Shown in pieces: positions 15,001-25,179 of a stretch of DNA of 64,000 nt. The position numbers were made by a program, and so were the translations under genes. Source of the DNA: Oenanthe sinensis (lineage: Eukaryota > Streptophyta > Magnoliopsida > Apiales > Apiaceae); assembly GCA_028671895.1 (NCBI GenBank), contig CM053810.1, positions 36,621,501 to 36,685,500 of the forward strand. The letters run 5' to 3'. Within the stretch, counting starts at the first letter, position 1; every line of letters starts with the position of its first letter. The notes under the pieces are model-generated. The model did no database searches. It was given only the letters and a program-made list of their open reading frames with translations, and was not told the origin of the DNA.

Positions 15001-18000
15001 AAAATGTCTAGAATGAAGGTTCAAGTTGTATCCAAGTTCGAACGAGTCAAGAATGAATTCTCAAGCTGTTTCGGATTGTTTTCATATTCAAATAAGCCAA
15101 GAATGATCCTATAAGAGTTTACAAGTTGTTTACATGGTCAAACATGTCAAGAATGAAGGTACAATTTGTGTCCAAGTTCGAACGAGTCAAGAATGAAGTC
15201 TCAAGTTGTTACGGAACGTTTTCATGTTCAAATGAGCCAAGAATGATCCTACAAGAGTTTACAAGTTGTTTCCATGGTCAAACATGTCAAGAATGAAGGT
15301 TCAAGTTGTTTCCAAGTTCGAATGAGACGAGAATGAATTCTCAAGTTGTTACGGATTATTTTCATATTCAAATGAGCCAAGAATGATCCTACAAGAGCTT
15401 ACAAGTTGTTCCATGGTCAAACAAGTGAAGAATGAAGGTTCAAGTTGTGTCCAAGTTCGAACGAGTCAAGAATGAAATCTCAAGTTGTTACGGATTGTTT
15501 TCATGTTCAAATGAGCCAAGAATGATCCTATAAGAGTTTAGAAGTTGTTTACATGATCAAATATATCAAGAATGAAGGTACAAGTTGTGTCCAAGTTCGA
15601 AAGAGTCAAGAATGAAGTCTCAAGTTGTTACGGAACTTTTTCATGTTCAAATGAGCCAAGAATGATCCTACAAGAGTGTACAAGTTGTTTCCATGGTCAA
15701 ACATGTATAGAATGAAGGTTCAAGTTGTTTCCAAGTTCGAACGAGTCAAGAATAAATTTCAAAATTGTTACGGATTATTTTCATGTTCAAATGAGCCAAG
15801 AATGATCCTATTAGAGTTTACAAGTTGTTTACATGGTCAAACATGTCAAGAATGAAGGTACAAGTTGTGTCCAAGTTCGTACGAGTCAAGAATGAATTCT
15901 CAAGTTGTTACGGATTGTTTTCATGTTAAAATGAGCCAAGAATGATCCAATAAGAGGTTACAAGTTTCCATGTTCGAACAAGTGAAGAATGAAGTCTCAA
16001 GTTGTTACAGAATATTTTCATTTTCAAATGAGCCAAGAATGATCCTATAAGAGCTTACAAGTTGTTTCCATGTTCAAATGAGTCAAAAATGAAGCTAAAA
16101 GTTGTTTCCAAGTGTGTACGAGTCAAAAATGAAGTCTCAAGTTGTTAATGATTGTTTTCATGTTCAAATGAGCCAATAATGATCCTACAAGAGCTTACAA
16201 GTTGTTTTCATGGTCAAAAATGTCAAGAATGAAGGTTCAAGTTGTTTCCAAGTTCGAACGAGTCAAGAATGAATTCTCAAGTTGTTACGGATTGTTTTCA
16301 TATTCAAATGAGCCAAGAATGATCCTATATGAGTTTACAAGTTGTTTACATGGCCAAACATGTTAAGAATGAAGGTACAAGTTGTGTCCAAGTTCGAACG
16401 AGTCAAGAATGAAGTCTCAAGTTGTTACGGAATATTTTCATGTTCAAATGAGCCAAGAATGATCCTACAGGAGTTTACAAGTTGTTTCCATGGTCAAACA
16501 TGTTAAGAATGTAGGTTCGTGTTGTTTTCAAGTTCGAACGAGTCAAGAATGAATTCTCAAGTTGTTACGGATTATTTTCATGTTCAAATGAGCAAAGAAT
16601 GATCCTATAAGAGTTTACAAGTTGTTTACATGGTGAAACATGTCAAGAATGAAGGTACAAGTTGTGTCCAAGTTCGAACGAGTCAAGAATGAATTCTCAA
16701 GTTGTTACGGATTATTTTCATGTTAAAATGAGCCAAGAATGATCCAATAAGAGTTTACAAGTTTCCATGTTCGAACGAGTCAAGAATGAAGTCTCAAGTT
16801 GTTACGGAATATTTTAATTTTCAAATGAGCCAAGAATGATCCTATAAGAGCTTACAATTTGTTTCCAAGTTTGAACTAGTCAAGAATGAAGTCCCAAGTA
16901 GTTATAGAATGTTTTCATCTACAAATGAGCCAAAAATTATCCTACAAGAAATTACAAGTTGTTTCCATGTTCAAACGAGTCAAAAATGAAGCTAAAAGTT
17001 GTTTCCAAGTGCGAACGAGTCAAAAATGAAGTCTCAAGTTATTAATGATTGTTTTCATGTTCAAATAAGTCAAGAATGATCCTATAAGAGTTTACAAGTT
17101 GTTTACATGGTCAAACATGTCAAGAATGAAGGTACAAGTTGTGTCCAAGTTCGTACGAGTCAAGAATGAATTCTCAAGTTGTTATGGATTGTTTTCATGT
17201 TAAAATGAGCCAAGAATGATCCAATAAGAGTTTACAAGTTTCCATGTTCGAACGAGTGAAGAATGAAGTCTCAAGTTGTTACGGAATATTTTCATTTTCA
17301 AATGAGCCAAGAATGATCCTATAAGAGCTTACAAGTTGTTTCCAAGTTTGAACGAGTCAAGAATGAAGTCCCAAGTAGTTATAGAATGTTTTCATCTTTA
17401 AATGAGCCAATAATTATCCTACAAGAATTTACAAGTTGTTTCCATGTTCAAACGAGTCAAAAATGAAGCTAAAAGTTGTTTCCAAGTGTGAACGAGTCAA
17501 AAATGAAGTCTCAAGTTGTTAATGATTGTTTTCATGTTCAAATGAGCCAAGAATGATCCTACAAGAGCTTACAAGTTGTTTTCATGGTCAAAAATGTCAA
17601 GAATGAAGGTTCAAGTTGTTTCCAAGTTCGAACGAGTCAAGAATGAATTCTCAAGTTGTTACGGATTGTTTTCATATTCAAATGAGCCAAGAATAATCCT
17701 ATAAGACCTTACAAGTTGCTTCCATGGTCAAAAATGTCAAGAATGAAGGTTCAAGTTGTATCCATGTTCGAACGAGTCAAGAATGAATTCTCAAGTTGTT
17801 ACGGATTGTTTTCATATTCAAATGAGCCAAGAATGATCCTATAAGAGTTTACAAGTTTTTTACATGGTCAAACATGTCAAGAATGAAGGTACAAGTTGTG
17901 TCCTAGTTCGAACGAGTCAAGAATGAAGTCTCAAGTTGTTACGGAACATTTTCATGTTCAAATGAGCCAAGAATGATCCTACAAGAGTTTACAAGTTGTT

Positions 18001-18153
18001 TCCATGGTCAAACATGTCAAGAATGAAGGTTCAAGTTGTTTCCAAGTTCGAACGAGACGAGAATGAATTCGCAAGTTGTTACGGATTATTTTCATATTCA
18101 AATGAGCCAAGAATGATCCTACAAGAGTTTACAAGTTGTTCCATGGTCAAACA
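1..18153 (+). repeat. 140-bp satellite array, left block
   Basis: The whole stretch is a head-to-tail satellite. One monomer is about 140 bp and is itself made of three related parts of about 50, 40 and 50 bp. Each part starts with AATGA and ends with a version of TTCAAACGAGTCAAG. The three parts begin AATGATCCTA, AATGAAGGTA and AATGAATTCT or AATGAAGTCT. Three monomers make 420 bp, which is visible as recurring phase. Variants occur, such as a 3-nt shorter form (CAAGTTTCCATG for CAAGTTGTTTCCATG) and a form with GAACGATGCAAG at about 798, 3908, 4845, 5982, 7299 and 11015. The block is a heterogeneous mosaic; I found no single long period across it. It ends where element A's LTR begins. Short open frames here are chance products of the repeat. 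Its size fits a centromeric or pericentromeric satellite, but nothing here proves the location. Confidence 0.97.
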
Positions 18154-18754
18154 TGTAACGATCGAGACATTTATATATATATTTGATTAATATGAGTTAT
18201 AGTATTTATGTGTTCCAATGTGACAAGAGGTGATATATGATCTTTTTATATGTCTAGTTGACTGTCTGTTTGACCGCATTATGCTTAAGTGTTTTAATTA
18301 AGTGATTAATTGATTTTCCATGCTTAATTGAGTAACTCTTTGATTTTTATAAAATTATTGGTGTGTCCAATAATTATGAATTTTATATGTAGCTTCTATG
18401 TGATTTTAGAGACTTTCTAAAAATAGTGGTGTGATTTAATTCAGTCTCAATATGTTTGTATGATTTTCTCAATCCTATTTTATCCTGAAAATATTTCTCT
18501 TCTAAATTCCATATTTAATTATTGGAATGTCCAAAAATCATGAAATCTTTTCCAAAATATTCCTTATATATTCTGAGACTTTTTAAAAATAAAAGTTTAT
18601 TTTATTTGAGCACCAAAATATTTTTAAAGATTTTCTACTCTTATTTCTTTTTAAAGTGCCTAAACTTCCCCGATTTTTAATTAATTATTTATTCATCAGA
18701 AAAATATTTCAAAAATATGGGTGAGCTTCTAAATTTATGTTCTTTATTTTAAAA

Positions 18755-18761
18755 TATAAAA
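18755..18761 (+). promoter_or_regulatory. Candidate TATA box in LTR A
   Basis: TATAAAA lies 600 bp into the LTR. The same word sits in matching context in B (28096-28102 and its 3' LTR copy), although the surrounding sequence has diverged. It is followed within 200 bp by a pyrimidine-rich stretch (TC run near 18917) that looks like a plant 5' leader. The region is AT-rich, so a chance match is possible. Confidence 0.35.
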
Positions 18762-19198
18762 CTTATTTTTATAACCATTTTTCTTCAAAATTCGATTTAT
18801 CAAATGATTTAATTTCAGAAAATAGCAAATGTGGAATTACTGTTTTACCCTTGCTTTTGTTATAACCTGCAACACCCACCCATTTTTCCCCTTGCTCTGC
18901 AACTAGCGTACCAGGTCTCTCTCTCTCTCTCATTTTGGGCGATTTTCGCTCCTCTTTGAATTCTCATGGCAGATTTCAGTTCTCTAGCATGATTATAACT
19001 TCCTTGTGGCTAGATTCTTGCTTATATACTACTCTTGTACCTTGCATGTAACTATATATATGTATATATATAGCTGCCGTATGTATATGTTGGTGTATAG
19101 TTGCGTGCAATCCATGTAATTAGATGTTATGTATTTGGTGAGTTCAGATATTACATAAACTAGCTATGGGAGAGAGATTTGGGTTCGGTGTAGAGAAA

Positions 19199-19213
19199 CC
19201 GGAGCACCTCCGG
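19199..19213 (+). other. GC-rich hairpin in LTR A
   Basis: CCGGAG-CAC-CTCCGG is a perfect 6-bp stem with a 3-nt loop in an otherwise AT-rich LTR. At the aligned position B has a different perfect hairpin (28535-28551). The flanks are shared (GAGAA before, TTCCACCGGA or CTCCACCGGA after). A possible splice donor (CTCG/GTGAGT) lies just downstream at 19251/19252. Confidence 0.55.
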
Positions 19214-20894
19214 CACTCCACCGGAAACCCGAGTCACCAACGATGAACTCGGTGAGTTGGTGACCAAGGCTATGATGTTCTTGAGCCTAATTACTGCCTA
19301 AATTACTCATACTTGTCCATTAATTGAGTTGCATGTCGAATTAATTGATGCATGTCAGTCGTGACAATTTTTCCGGCCATGGTTTTGAGATTTCCGACTT
19401 GTAGCCGACTAGTGTAACCTTGTATAGCTTCGTTTTATGTAATGTTGATGCTAGTTGCTGTGCAGTTGTCGATGACATGTTAAGTTGCATGATTAGTTTT
19501 CGAATTCTATATATTTATAATCAATTTTCCGGCCAAATTGCTATTTGCCGATTAGTAGTAAATATATATATGTTTAATTGTAAATGCTAAGCTTGGTTAT
19601 GAGATGAGAGCAAATCATGCAATTGTTAATTGATTTAATTGAGGTGTAATAGCTGATTGCTAATTACTATTTTTTAGTCTTAATTTCGAATGTATATGTA
19701 TATTAATTTATATTCAAAGATTTGATTATATGTGAGCATTTGATGGAGTTTGATGCTATTTGCTAAGTCCTAATAAGAATTAGTTAGGATGTGCATTTTA
19801 AGGAATATTTGAGTTGGTTATGCGCCTATATTCAAAATTTTCGAATATACATATATACATATATATTATATTCGAATTATATAAGTGAATGATAGTTGAA
19901 GATTTAATCCTTGTAACTTGTATGGGCATGATTTTATGTGACAGAGATTGGGTATGATATATAATTGTCTGATTATGTATGATTGACATTGAATGATTGT
20001 TTGGGTCGGTTGTATTCCGACAGGCAGCTCCAATTACAGGGGAGGTGCTGCCAAAATTTTCTAAAATTAAAACTGACTTTTATAAAATATTATTGGCACA
20101 CCCCTTTTTACATAGGAAGGGCTAGCAGTCAGGAATATTACAGATCATATAATTGTCTATGTGCTACTTGCTTGCCAGTGTAGAAGTGATTATATAGTAG
20201 AGTATGTCTACTGTGGATTATACATGTGTTAAGGGGTTACTTTAACGAAAGGGTAGAATAGTTAGACGTTAATGAGAACGTCGAGAGTGTATAAGATTCT
20301 GATATAGTACTATTTATGTGTAGCTACGAAGGACATTGAGGTGAAGGACAAAGGGAAAGCTAAAGTAGAGAGTTAGTGACTGGTGTAGGTGATCTACCTG
20401 TTCAGCAGCTGTAGCATTCCTTTTTAAGGCAAGTAACTACTGCCTAATCTCTTTTAACTTAAGCACTATTTATGAAATGTTTTACGACCCTGCAACTATG
20501 TTATCTTATTGCAACTGTTTTAAGCTATAGCCTGCCTTACTTTAATTGCTTTACTTAAATTGCAACCTTATACCAGTTTTGATTGCACTTTAAACTTTTC
20601 AATCCCTGAACTGCTACTGACAGCTTATAAACTAGTTCTACAAATCTTAAACCATATCTTGAAATGTGACTTACCCTGTTGCTAGCCTAACTACTGTTAC
20701 AATTAAATGCCTTACAACTGTTTTCAAAACTTCTTGTTATACCTGTGAATTGACCCTGCAACCTGACTTTACTACTATAACTTGGTTTTGGTCCCTAGTT
20801 CAAGATTTCTGCCTACTTTATTACAACAAAGACTTGTTTTGAGACTTATCCTGGAATAAACTTTACCTCTGTCTAATGATCTTTAAAATGGATT

Positions 20895-21235
20895 TAAATA
20901 TGAAATCCGACTTTCAAGAAGTCTTTTTCATCAAATGATTTGGTAATTTTAAAAAGAAAGGTTTTGGTTATTATAGGAATTCTGATCAACATGGTTTCTG
21001 CGGATTCCTATAGGTTGGAGGCGTAAGAGGCCGAGTGACGCCGGTCCAGCACTTTTTATGTGAAGACTATAATGAGATAGTCAATGACTATAATGAGATG
21101 GCCCAAGGCCAATGGCAATAAGTGCCTTTATGAGTACTCTTTATGTCCAGAGGGACTTTAGTCCGTTATGGGGACTTTACGTGGCTGATCACCCGTATTG
21201 TCTGGCGTTGTGAGAAAACTCCAATCAAATGATTT
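20895..21235 (+). other. Conserved structured block in LTR A
   Basis: About 330 bp here are nearly identical to B (30335-30665), whereas most of the LTR is strongly diverged. The block contains several inverted repeats: a long hairpin with arms 20972-20984 and 21001-21012 (TATAGGAAT against ATTCCTATA, extended by TCTG/CGG with a bulged T); GGCGT...ACGCC just after it; GACTA-TAATGAGA-TAGTC at 21065-21082; a second copy at 21086-21103 whose stem is weakened in A; AAGGC...GCCTT; and GGACT-TT-AGTCC. There is no long frame. It reads as an RNA or regulatory structure under constraint. Its role is unknown; RNA packaging, dimerisation, translation control or transcription control are all possible. 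Confidence 0.6.
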
Positions 21236-21252
21236 GTTTCTAATTAGTAAAG

Positions 21253-21400
21253 GTCCCAATGAGAGGACAGTTTTTATAAATGATTTGAAAAGCAAGGTCC
21301 TAATGAGAGGACAGTTTTTATAAATGATTTGAAAAGCAAGGTCCTAATGAGAGGACAGTTTTATAAAATGTTTTGAAAGAATCAGTCCTAATGAAAGGAC
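21253..21400 (+). repeat. Tandem hairpin repeats in LTR A
   Basis: Four tandem units of about 45 bp each carry GTCC-(8-nt loop)-GGAC. They lie at 21253-21268 (loop CAATGAGA), 21297-21312 and 21341-21356 (TAATGAGA) and 21385-21400 (TAATGAAA), separated by A/T-rich linkers containing TTTTATAAATG. The loop is the same octamer as in the GACTA hairpins at 21065-21103, although the stems differ. Confidence 0.75.
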
Positions 21401-21862
21401 AGTTTTATACAAATGGACTTTGAAATGATTAGTAATGAATAATGAAATGCCTTGTTATAACCTGCCATATACAGCTTCAACTATCAGATATATCTTGATC
21501 TGACTTTGTTCCAATTGTTATACATTACTTCCTGTTATCCATCTAACCCTGCAGATTACTCTTATACTTGGAAATGATTATTACTTTCCAGTTTCTTAAA
21601 TACCTTGCACCAGTTATTGAAATCATTTAACCCTGCCAGTGGTTTTATAAAAGAAAGTTTTACGAGTAATGCATACCCTGACTAGAATTTTAATTACAAT
21701 TTTGGGACAATGAGGTCCAGCAATGATTTTAAAGCATGGTTTTGAGAAAAGACTTTTTAAATCATATACAAGCCTGTAGAACTGTTTTTAACCTATATGG
21801 TTACTTGCTGAGCTTTTGTAGCTCATTCTTTTATTTTCTAACATCTACAGCTTTTGAGAATC

Positions 21863-21937
21863 ATGGTCCGTATTAAGCAGACTGCCAGGAAGAACATGTC
21901 TTTCATGAACTATGCTAGGCTGGCTGAGATTGAACAG
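21863..21937 (+). CDS. Accessory gene of A, exon 1: histone H3 tail-like peptide (25 codons)
   Basis: This short exon reads MVRIKQTARKNM and then a further 13 residues to Glu-Gln, ending exactly at a splice donor, CAG/GTAGGA. The first ten residues match the start of histone H3 (M-ARTKQTARK) at Met, R2, K4, Q5, T6, A7, R8 and K9, in the same register. Val and Ile replace A1 and T3. The start codon has A at -3 and G at +4. An acceptor-like end (ATCTACAG) lies at 21850, 12 nt upstream, so there may be an earlier non-coding exon. The B copy differs at two silent codons within the H3-like part and three replacement codons after it. Without splicing the frame runs on for 19 more residues to a stop. 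The link to exon 2 at 22416 is inferred from phase and conservation. Confidence 0.7.
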
Positions 21938-22017
21938 GTAGGATCGAGGCAGAGTTGGAAGGAAAAGACTTTGTTAAGTCTTGTATTTTGTTATTAGATT
22001 TTGAGATGTTTCAGAAG

Positions 22018-22080
22018 TTGTAATAATATTATTTTGTTGCTGTAAATGTAAATATAAATGAATGTAGTTGTGTGCTTGTT
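22018..22080 (+). terminator. Candidate polyadenylation region in LTR A
   Basis: TTGTAATAATATT followed by AAATATAAATGAATG resembles plant far-upstream and near-upstream polyadenylation elements, and B has a close copy. It lies inside the proposed intron 21938-22415, so splicing of the 5' LTR transcript would remove it. In an intact element the 3' LTR copy would end the transcript. Confidence 0.35.
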
Positions 22081-22222
22081 TCATACCATTACCTTGAAAG
22101 GTCCAGGCTAGTAGTCGGGGTCATATTTATGCGTATTTTCTATTATTGTTATTTAGGGTGCATGCATATAGAGTGGTAGTGACTCCCCGATCTAGACCCC
22201 GGGTCGGGAGGGCGCCACAGGT

Positions 22223-22234
22223 TGGTATCAAAGC
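22223..22234 (+). other. Primer binding site of A (initiator Met tRNA)
   Basis: TGGTATCAAAGC lies 3 nt after the LTR end and matches the usual plant iMet primer site TGGTATCAGAGC except for one G-to-A change. B keeps the standard form. It sits inside the proposed intron of the accessory gene. Confidence 0.85.
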
Positions 22235-22415
22235 TAAGGTTTTGGTCACTGAGACAAGCCAGGATTAAGTTAATCAAGTAGATCATTTAATAAAAGAAGA
22301 GAGAGTAATGGTAAGATAGGATTAGATATCGAAGAGTGGTATAGACGATAGGGTTTCAACTGTAGATTTAAGGTGATCTTATCTCCTTTTTGCATTGCAT
22401 ATTATATCATTGCAG

Positions 22416-22820
22416 GCTCGCAGCATTTTCGAGGTACCACCACCCTCTCCTGGTACTTCTTCGGATTCTTCTTCAGATTCTGACGATGATGCTATAGTCA
22501 TATCTAGTTCTGAGAGCGAGGAGGAGCTGATTCCTGAGCCCCCTGCTCAGCCTGACCTACCCTCAGGGAGTGCTTGTGCCCCTATTCGTCGTAGAGTCTA
22601 TAGGCCATCCATTACCCGAGGCCAGTTACGAGTCCCTGTGCATCCTGTCGAGTGGTGGGAGGAGCGGATTAGGGCTGTAGAGGAGGAAGGACGTAGGCAG
22701 ATAGCGGCTAGAGCCTTTCCGGATGATGTGGCGGAGCGGGCAGGAGAGTTGACCCGGTTGCTTAGTAGACTGCTGATTGGACTTAGGGCTGCCCGAGACC
22801 GAGATCACCGGGGTGATTAG
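22416..22820 (+). CDS. Accessory gene of A, exon 2: acidic SIM-containing protein
   Basis: Exon 2 opens after a 3' splice site (ATTGCAG/GCTCGC) and encodes 134 residues to TAG. It joins exon 1 in phase 0 to give a 159-residue protein. It contains no methionine and in A has no in-frame ATG just upstream, so the start must come from exon 1. Order: a proline-rich start (PPPSP), a Ser/Asp tract, AIVISSSESEEEL (a hydrophobic core followed by acidic and serine residues, the form of a SUMO-interacting motif with likely CK2 sites), a linker, IRRRVYRP, and a Glu/Arg-rich, probably helical C-terminal half with a WW pair and a Leu-rich stretch near the end. Against B, the last 91 codons show 23 silent and 4 replacement differences. 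I do not recognise a named family. Confidence 0.75.
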   Translation, partial: ARSIFEVPPPSPGTSSDSSSDSDDDAIVISSSESEEELIPEPPAQPDLPSGSACAPIRRRVYRPSITRGQLRVPVHPVEWWEERIRAVEEEGRRQIAARAFPDDVAERAGELTRLLSRLLIGLRAARDRDHRGD

Positions 22821-23297
22821 ATGTCAGGATGTTTGAGTGTTAGAAGGGACATTTGTTAGAGCCCTCTAGCACACTTGCCCAGATTTTATTTCTGTTTTCT
22901 TCTCAGTACTTTTATTTTGTGGTTGTACTTTAACTTATCCTGCACTTTGGCACTTTTCGTATCTATTTATGATTGCTTTTCAGTTCCAGTACCTTCCGAT
23001 ATATCTGTCATTTACTTTTTCGCACATTTGTCCATAAACTATTTCTTACCTTTACCAGTACCTTATTTATACCTGTTGCTAACCTTTATGATTGTTTTAT
23101 TCATACCTGTTGTGCTAACCTGTTTTCTATAGAACCTTATATCCTTGTTGTACAGGCAACTTATGTAGTAATGATGCTACAAGATTGATTTTGTTTAAAT
23201 AAGTGTTTTTAATTCCCAAATGATTTTAAAAGTAATTGAACTGTTTACGATACAGTGTAGTGTATTGCTTAATAAGTTACTTGTTTCCCTATAGTAA
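22821..23297 (+). other. Spacer between accessory gene and gag of A
   Basis: This is a T-rich, non-coding spacer. It ends in a strong acceptor-like sequence, TTGTTTCCCTATAG, with AG at 23293-23294 followed by TAA and then the gag ATG at 23298. B has the same arrangement. Small hydrophobic frames here start at TTG and are not kept in B, so I do not call them genes. Confidence 0.6.
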
Positions 23298-25179
23298 ATG
23301 CCGCCAAAGAAAAGAAACACCTCAAATTCGTCTCAGAACCATAATACACAAGATCAAAACCCCATGGACCCTACAGTTGCCCAACTCATTCAGTTGCTAC
23401 AACAACAAACAACTCTTTTAACCCAGCAACAGCAAAGACCTTCCGCACCCCCAGCAGTTACCCTTAAATCTTTTCAACCAGTGAAACCACCTGAATTCAG
23501 AGGATCCACAGACCCAGTAGAAGCCCAGACATGGCTTAAGGAGATGGAAAAAGCTTTTCAGCTGGTAGACGTAAGTGAAGATAAAAAGACTGAGTATGCT
23601 AGTTATTTTCTTAAAACTGAAGCTGGTTACTGGTGGGAGTCTACGAAGATGCTTCAGGGTGAAGGTGTGATTTCTTGGGATCAGTTTACAGAATTGTTTT
23701 TAGAAAAGTACTTTCCTAGTTTCATGAAGGACCAGATGGAGATTAAATTTCTAGAACTTAAGCAAGGAGGTATGAGTGTGGCAGAGTACGAGGCCAAGTT
23801 TTCTGAGATGGCCAGGTTTGTGCCAGAATTTGTCAATACTGATGTTAAGAAGGCCAAGAGGTTTCAGCAAGGCCATGGATTAGAAGTAGGGTGGCAGTTT
23901 TTGAGCTGCAAAGCTTTACTGCAATAGTTCAGAAAGCAATGATCGTGGAAGGTGAAAGTGATATGTCCCAGAAGGAGAAAGATAACAAAAAGAGAAAGTT
24001 TGGAGCTAGGGAAGACAGTCAGGGACATGGTAGTTTCAGAAACAAGTTTCATAGAAGGCCAGAAGGTCAGAGAAGTGATTTCCAGCAGATCAAGAATGGT
24101 AATGATTGAAGAGGGAGACAGAACAATAAAGCTCAAGGTTTCAACCAGCCAAAGGCCATCAGACAGTTTGTCCCTGAGTGCAAGATTTGTGGAAGGAAGC
24201 ACTCTGGAGTTTGTAATAAGCCCAATGTTACCTGCTTCAAATGCAACAGGAAGGGACATTATGCAGTGGAATGCAACAGTCAGAGTCAGAATCTAAATCA
24301 AAAGTCTGGGATCAAATGCTACAAGTGTGGCAAGCTAGGCCACATGGCAAGGGAATGCAAGGAACCTACTCAGCCTACCAATGTTCTCAGGATAGCTGGA
24401 ACTCTGTCACAATCTTCAGCACATCAATCTAGAGCAAGAACCTTCAACATGACTCAGAAAGAGGCTATCCAAGATGTGGATGTGATATCAGGTACACTTC
24501 TTGTTAATTCAGTGCAAGCTAGTGTATTGATTGATTCTGGAGCTACTAAGTCTTTTATATCTCAAGATTTTCTTGGTAAATTGCAATGTGAAGTCCGACC
24601 TTTGGAGCAAGCCTTAGTTATAGAAGTAGCTAACTAGGCAAAGATCCCAGTAAGCCATGTTTGTCCTAGGTGTGACATTGAAATAGGCAGTTATCATTTT
24701 CTCGCTAACTTGATACCTTTTAAGTTAGGTGAATTTGATGTAATTCTAGGGATGGATTGGTTGTCAGAGTACAAGGCTCAGATAGATTGTAGGAATAAAA
24801 AGTTAAAGGTGAAAACCCTAGAAGGAAAAGAAGTTGAATTTCGAGGCGCCCGACAAGTCAAGAAGTTTTTGAATATCGTTCAGGCAAAGAGATTTCTGCG
24901 TCAAGGATGTGAGGCTTACCTAGCCTATGTTGTAGACACTGAGAAGGAGCCAGTTCAATTAGAAGATGTTCCTATAGTCAATGAATTTCCCGACGTGTTT
25001 CCAGATGAATTGCCAGGTTTACCTTCCGATAGGGAAATAGAATTCTCTATTGATTTAGCTCCAGGCACTGAGCCAGTTTCCAAAGCTCCATATAGGATGG
25101 CGCCAGTTGAGATGAAAGAGTTGGCGAGTCAAATACAAGATCTCTTGGATAAAGGAATTATAAGGCCTAGTGTGTCCCC
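23298..25179 (+). pseudogene. gag-protease part of element A polyprotein, broken
   Basis: Compared with B's intact frame, the Gag start, poly-Gln region and retrotransposon Gag domain are readable to 23870. There a 7-bp deletion between two AAGGCC direct repeats shifts the frame. The frame continues through a basic stretch to a TGA at 24107 (GGA in B). It then covers an atypical CX2CX3HX3C cluster, two CX2CX4HX4C zinc knuckles (CFKCNRKGHYAVEC and CYKCGKLGHMAREC) and the aspartic protease motif LIDSGA. A TAG at 24635 (CAG in B) follows. Reading resumes into the protease-RT linker until a 1-bp deletion in a C run at 25176-25179, at the start of the RT finger region. It cannot make a working Gag or protease. 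Confidence 0.92.

Larger units (their letters stand above)
18154..22219 (+). repeat. 5' LTR of element A (4066 bp)
   Basis: The LTR runs from TGTAACG to GGGCGCCACA, with the usual TG...CA ends, and is followed after GGT by the primer site. It aligns end to end with B's LTR (4164 bp) but is strongly diverged in its first two thirds. Much better conserved stretches lie at about 20.9-21.4 kb and around the exon at 21863. No matching 3' LTR survives, so the age of A cannot be estimated from an LTR pair. AT-rich simple runs lie near 19.06 and 19.85 kb and a TC run near 18.92 kb. I see no long conserved frame in the LTR apart from the short exon. Confidence 0.95.

Noticed and set aside
163..18190. 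Open frames of 60-76 codons in the left satellite, and similar ones of 68-97 codons after 41768
   Set aside because: They follow the repeat itself, most begin at TTG or another non-ATG codon, and the 140-bp monomer is not a multiple of three. They are chance frames.
19798..20183. Frames of 63-66 codons in LTR A
   Set aside because: There is no matching frame in LTR B; AT-rich chance frames.
21010..21056. tRNA-like promoter boxes (GGCCGAGTG, GGTCCAGC) in the conserved block
   Set aside because: Spacing and sequence do not match A and B boxes, and no cloverleaf can be drawn.
21070..21078. TAATGAGAT resembles the TAATGARAT promoter element known from herpesvirus immediate-early genes
   Set aside because: In a plant LTR the word is better explained as the loop of repeated hairpins, and no octamer context is present.
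20460..21680. Recurring ACCCTGCAA/ACCCTGCCA words in the LTR as a possible degenerate repeat
   Set aside because: Spacing is irregular and the flanks do not align. I could not support a repeat unit by eye.
22875..23188. Small hydrophobic frames between the accessory gene and gag, also at 32289-32531
   Set aside because: They start at TTG or lack a conserved ATG, differ between A and B, and arise from a T-rich tract near a splice acceptor.
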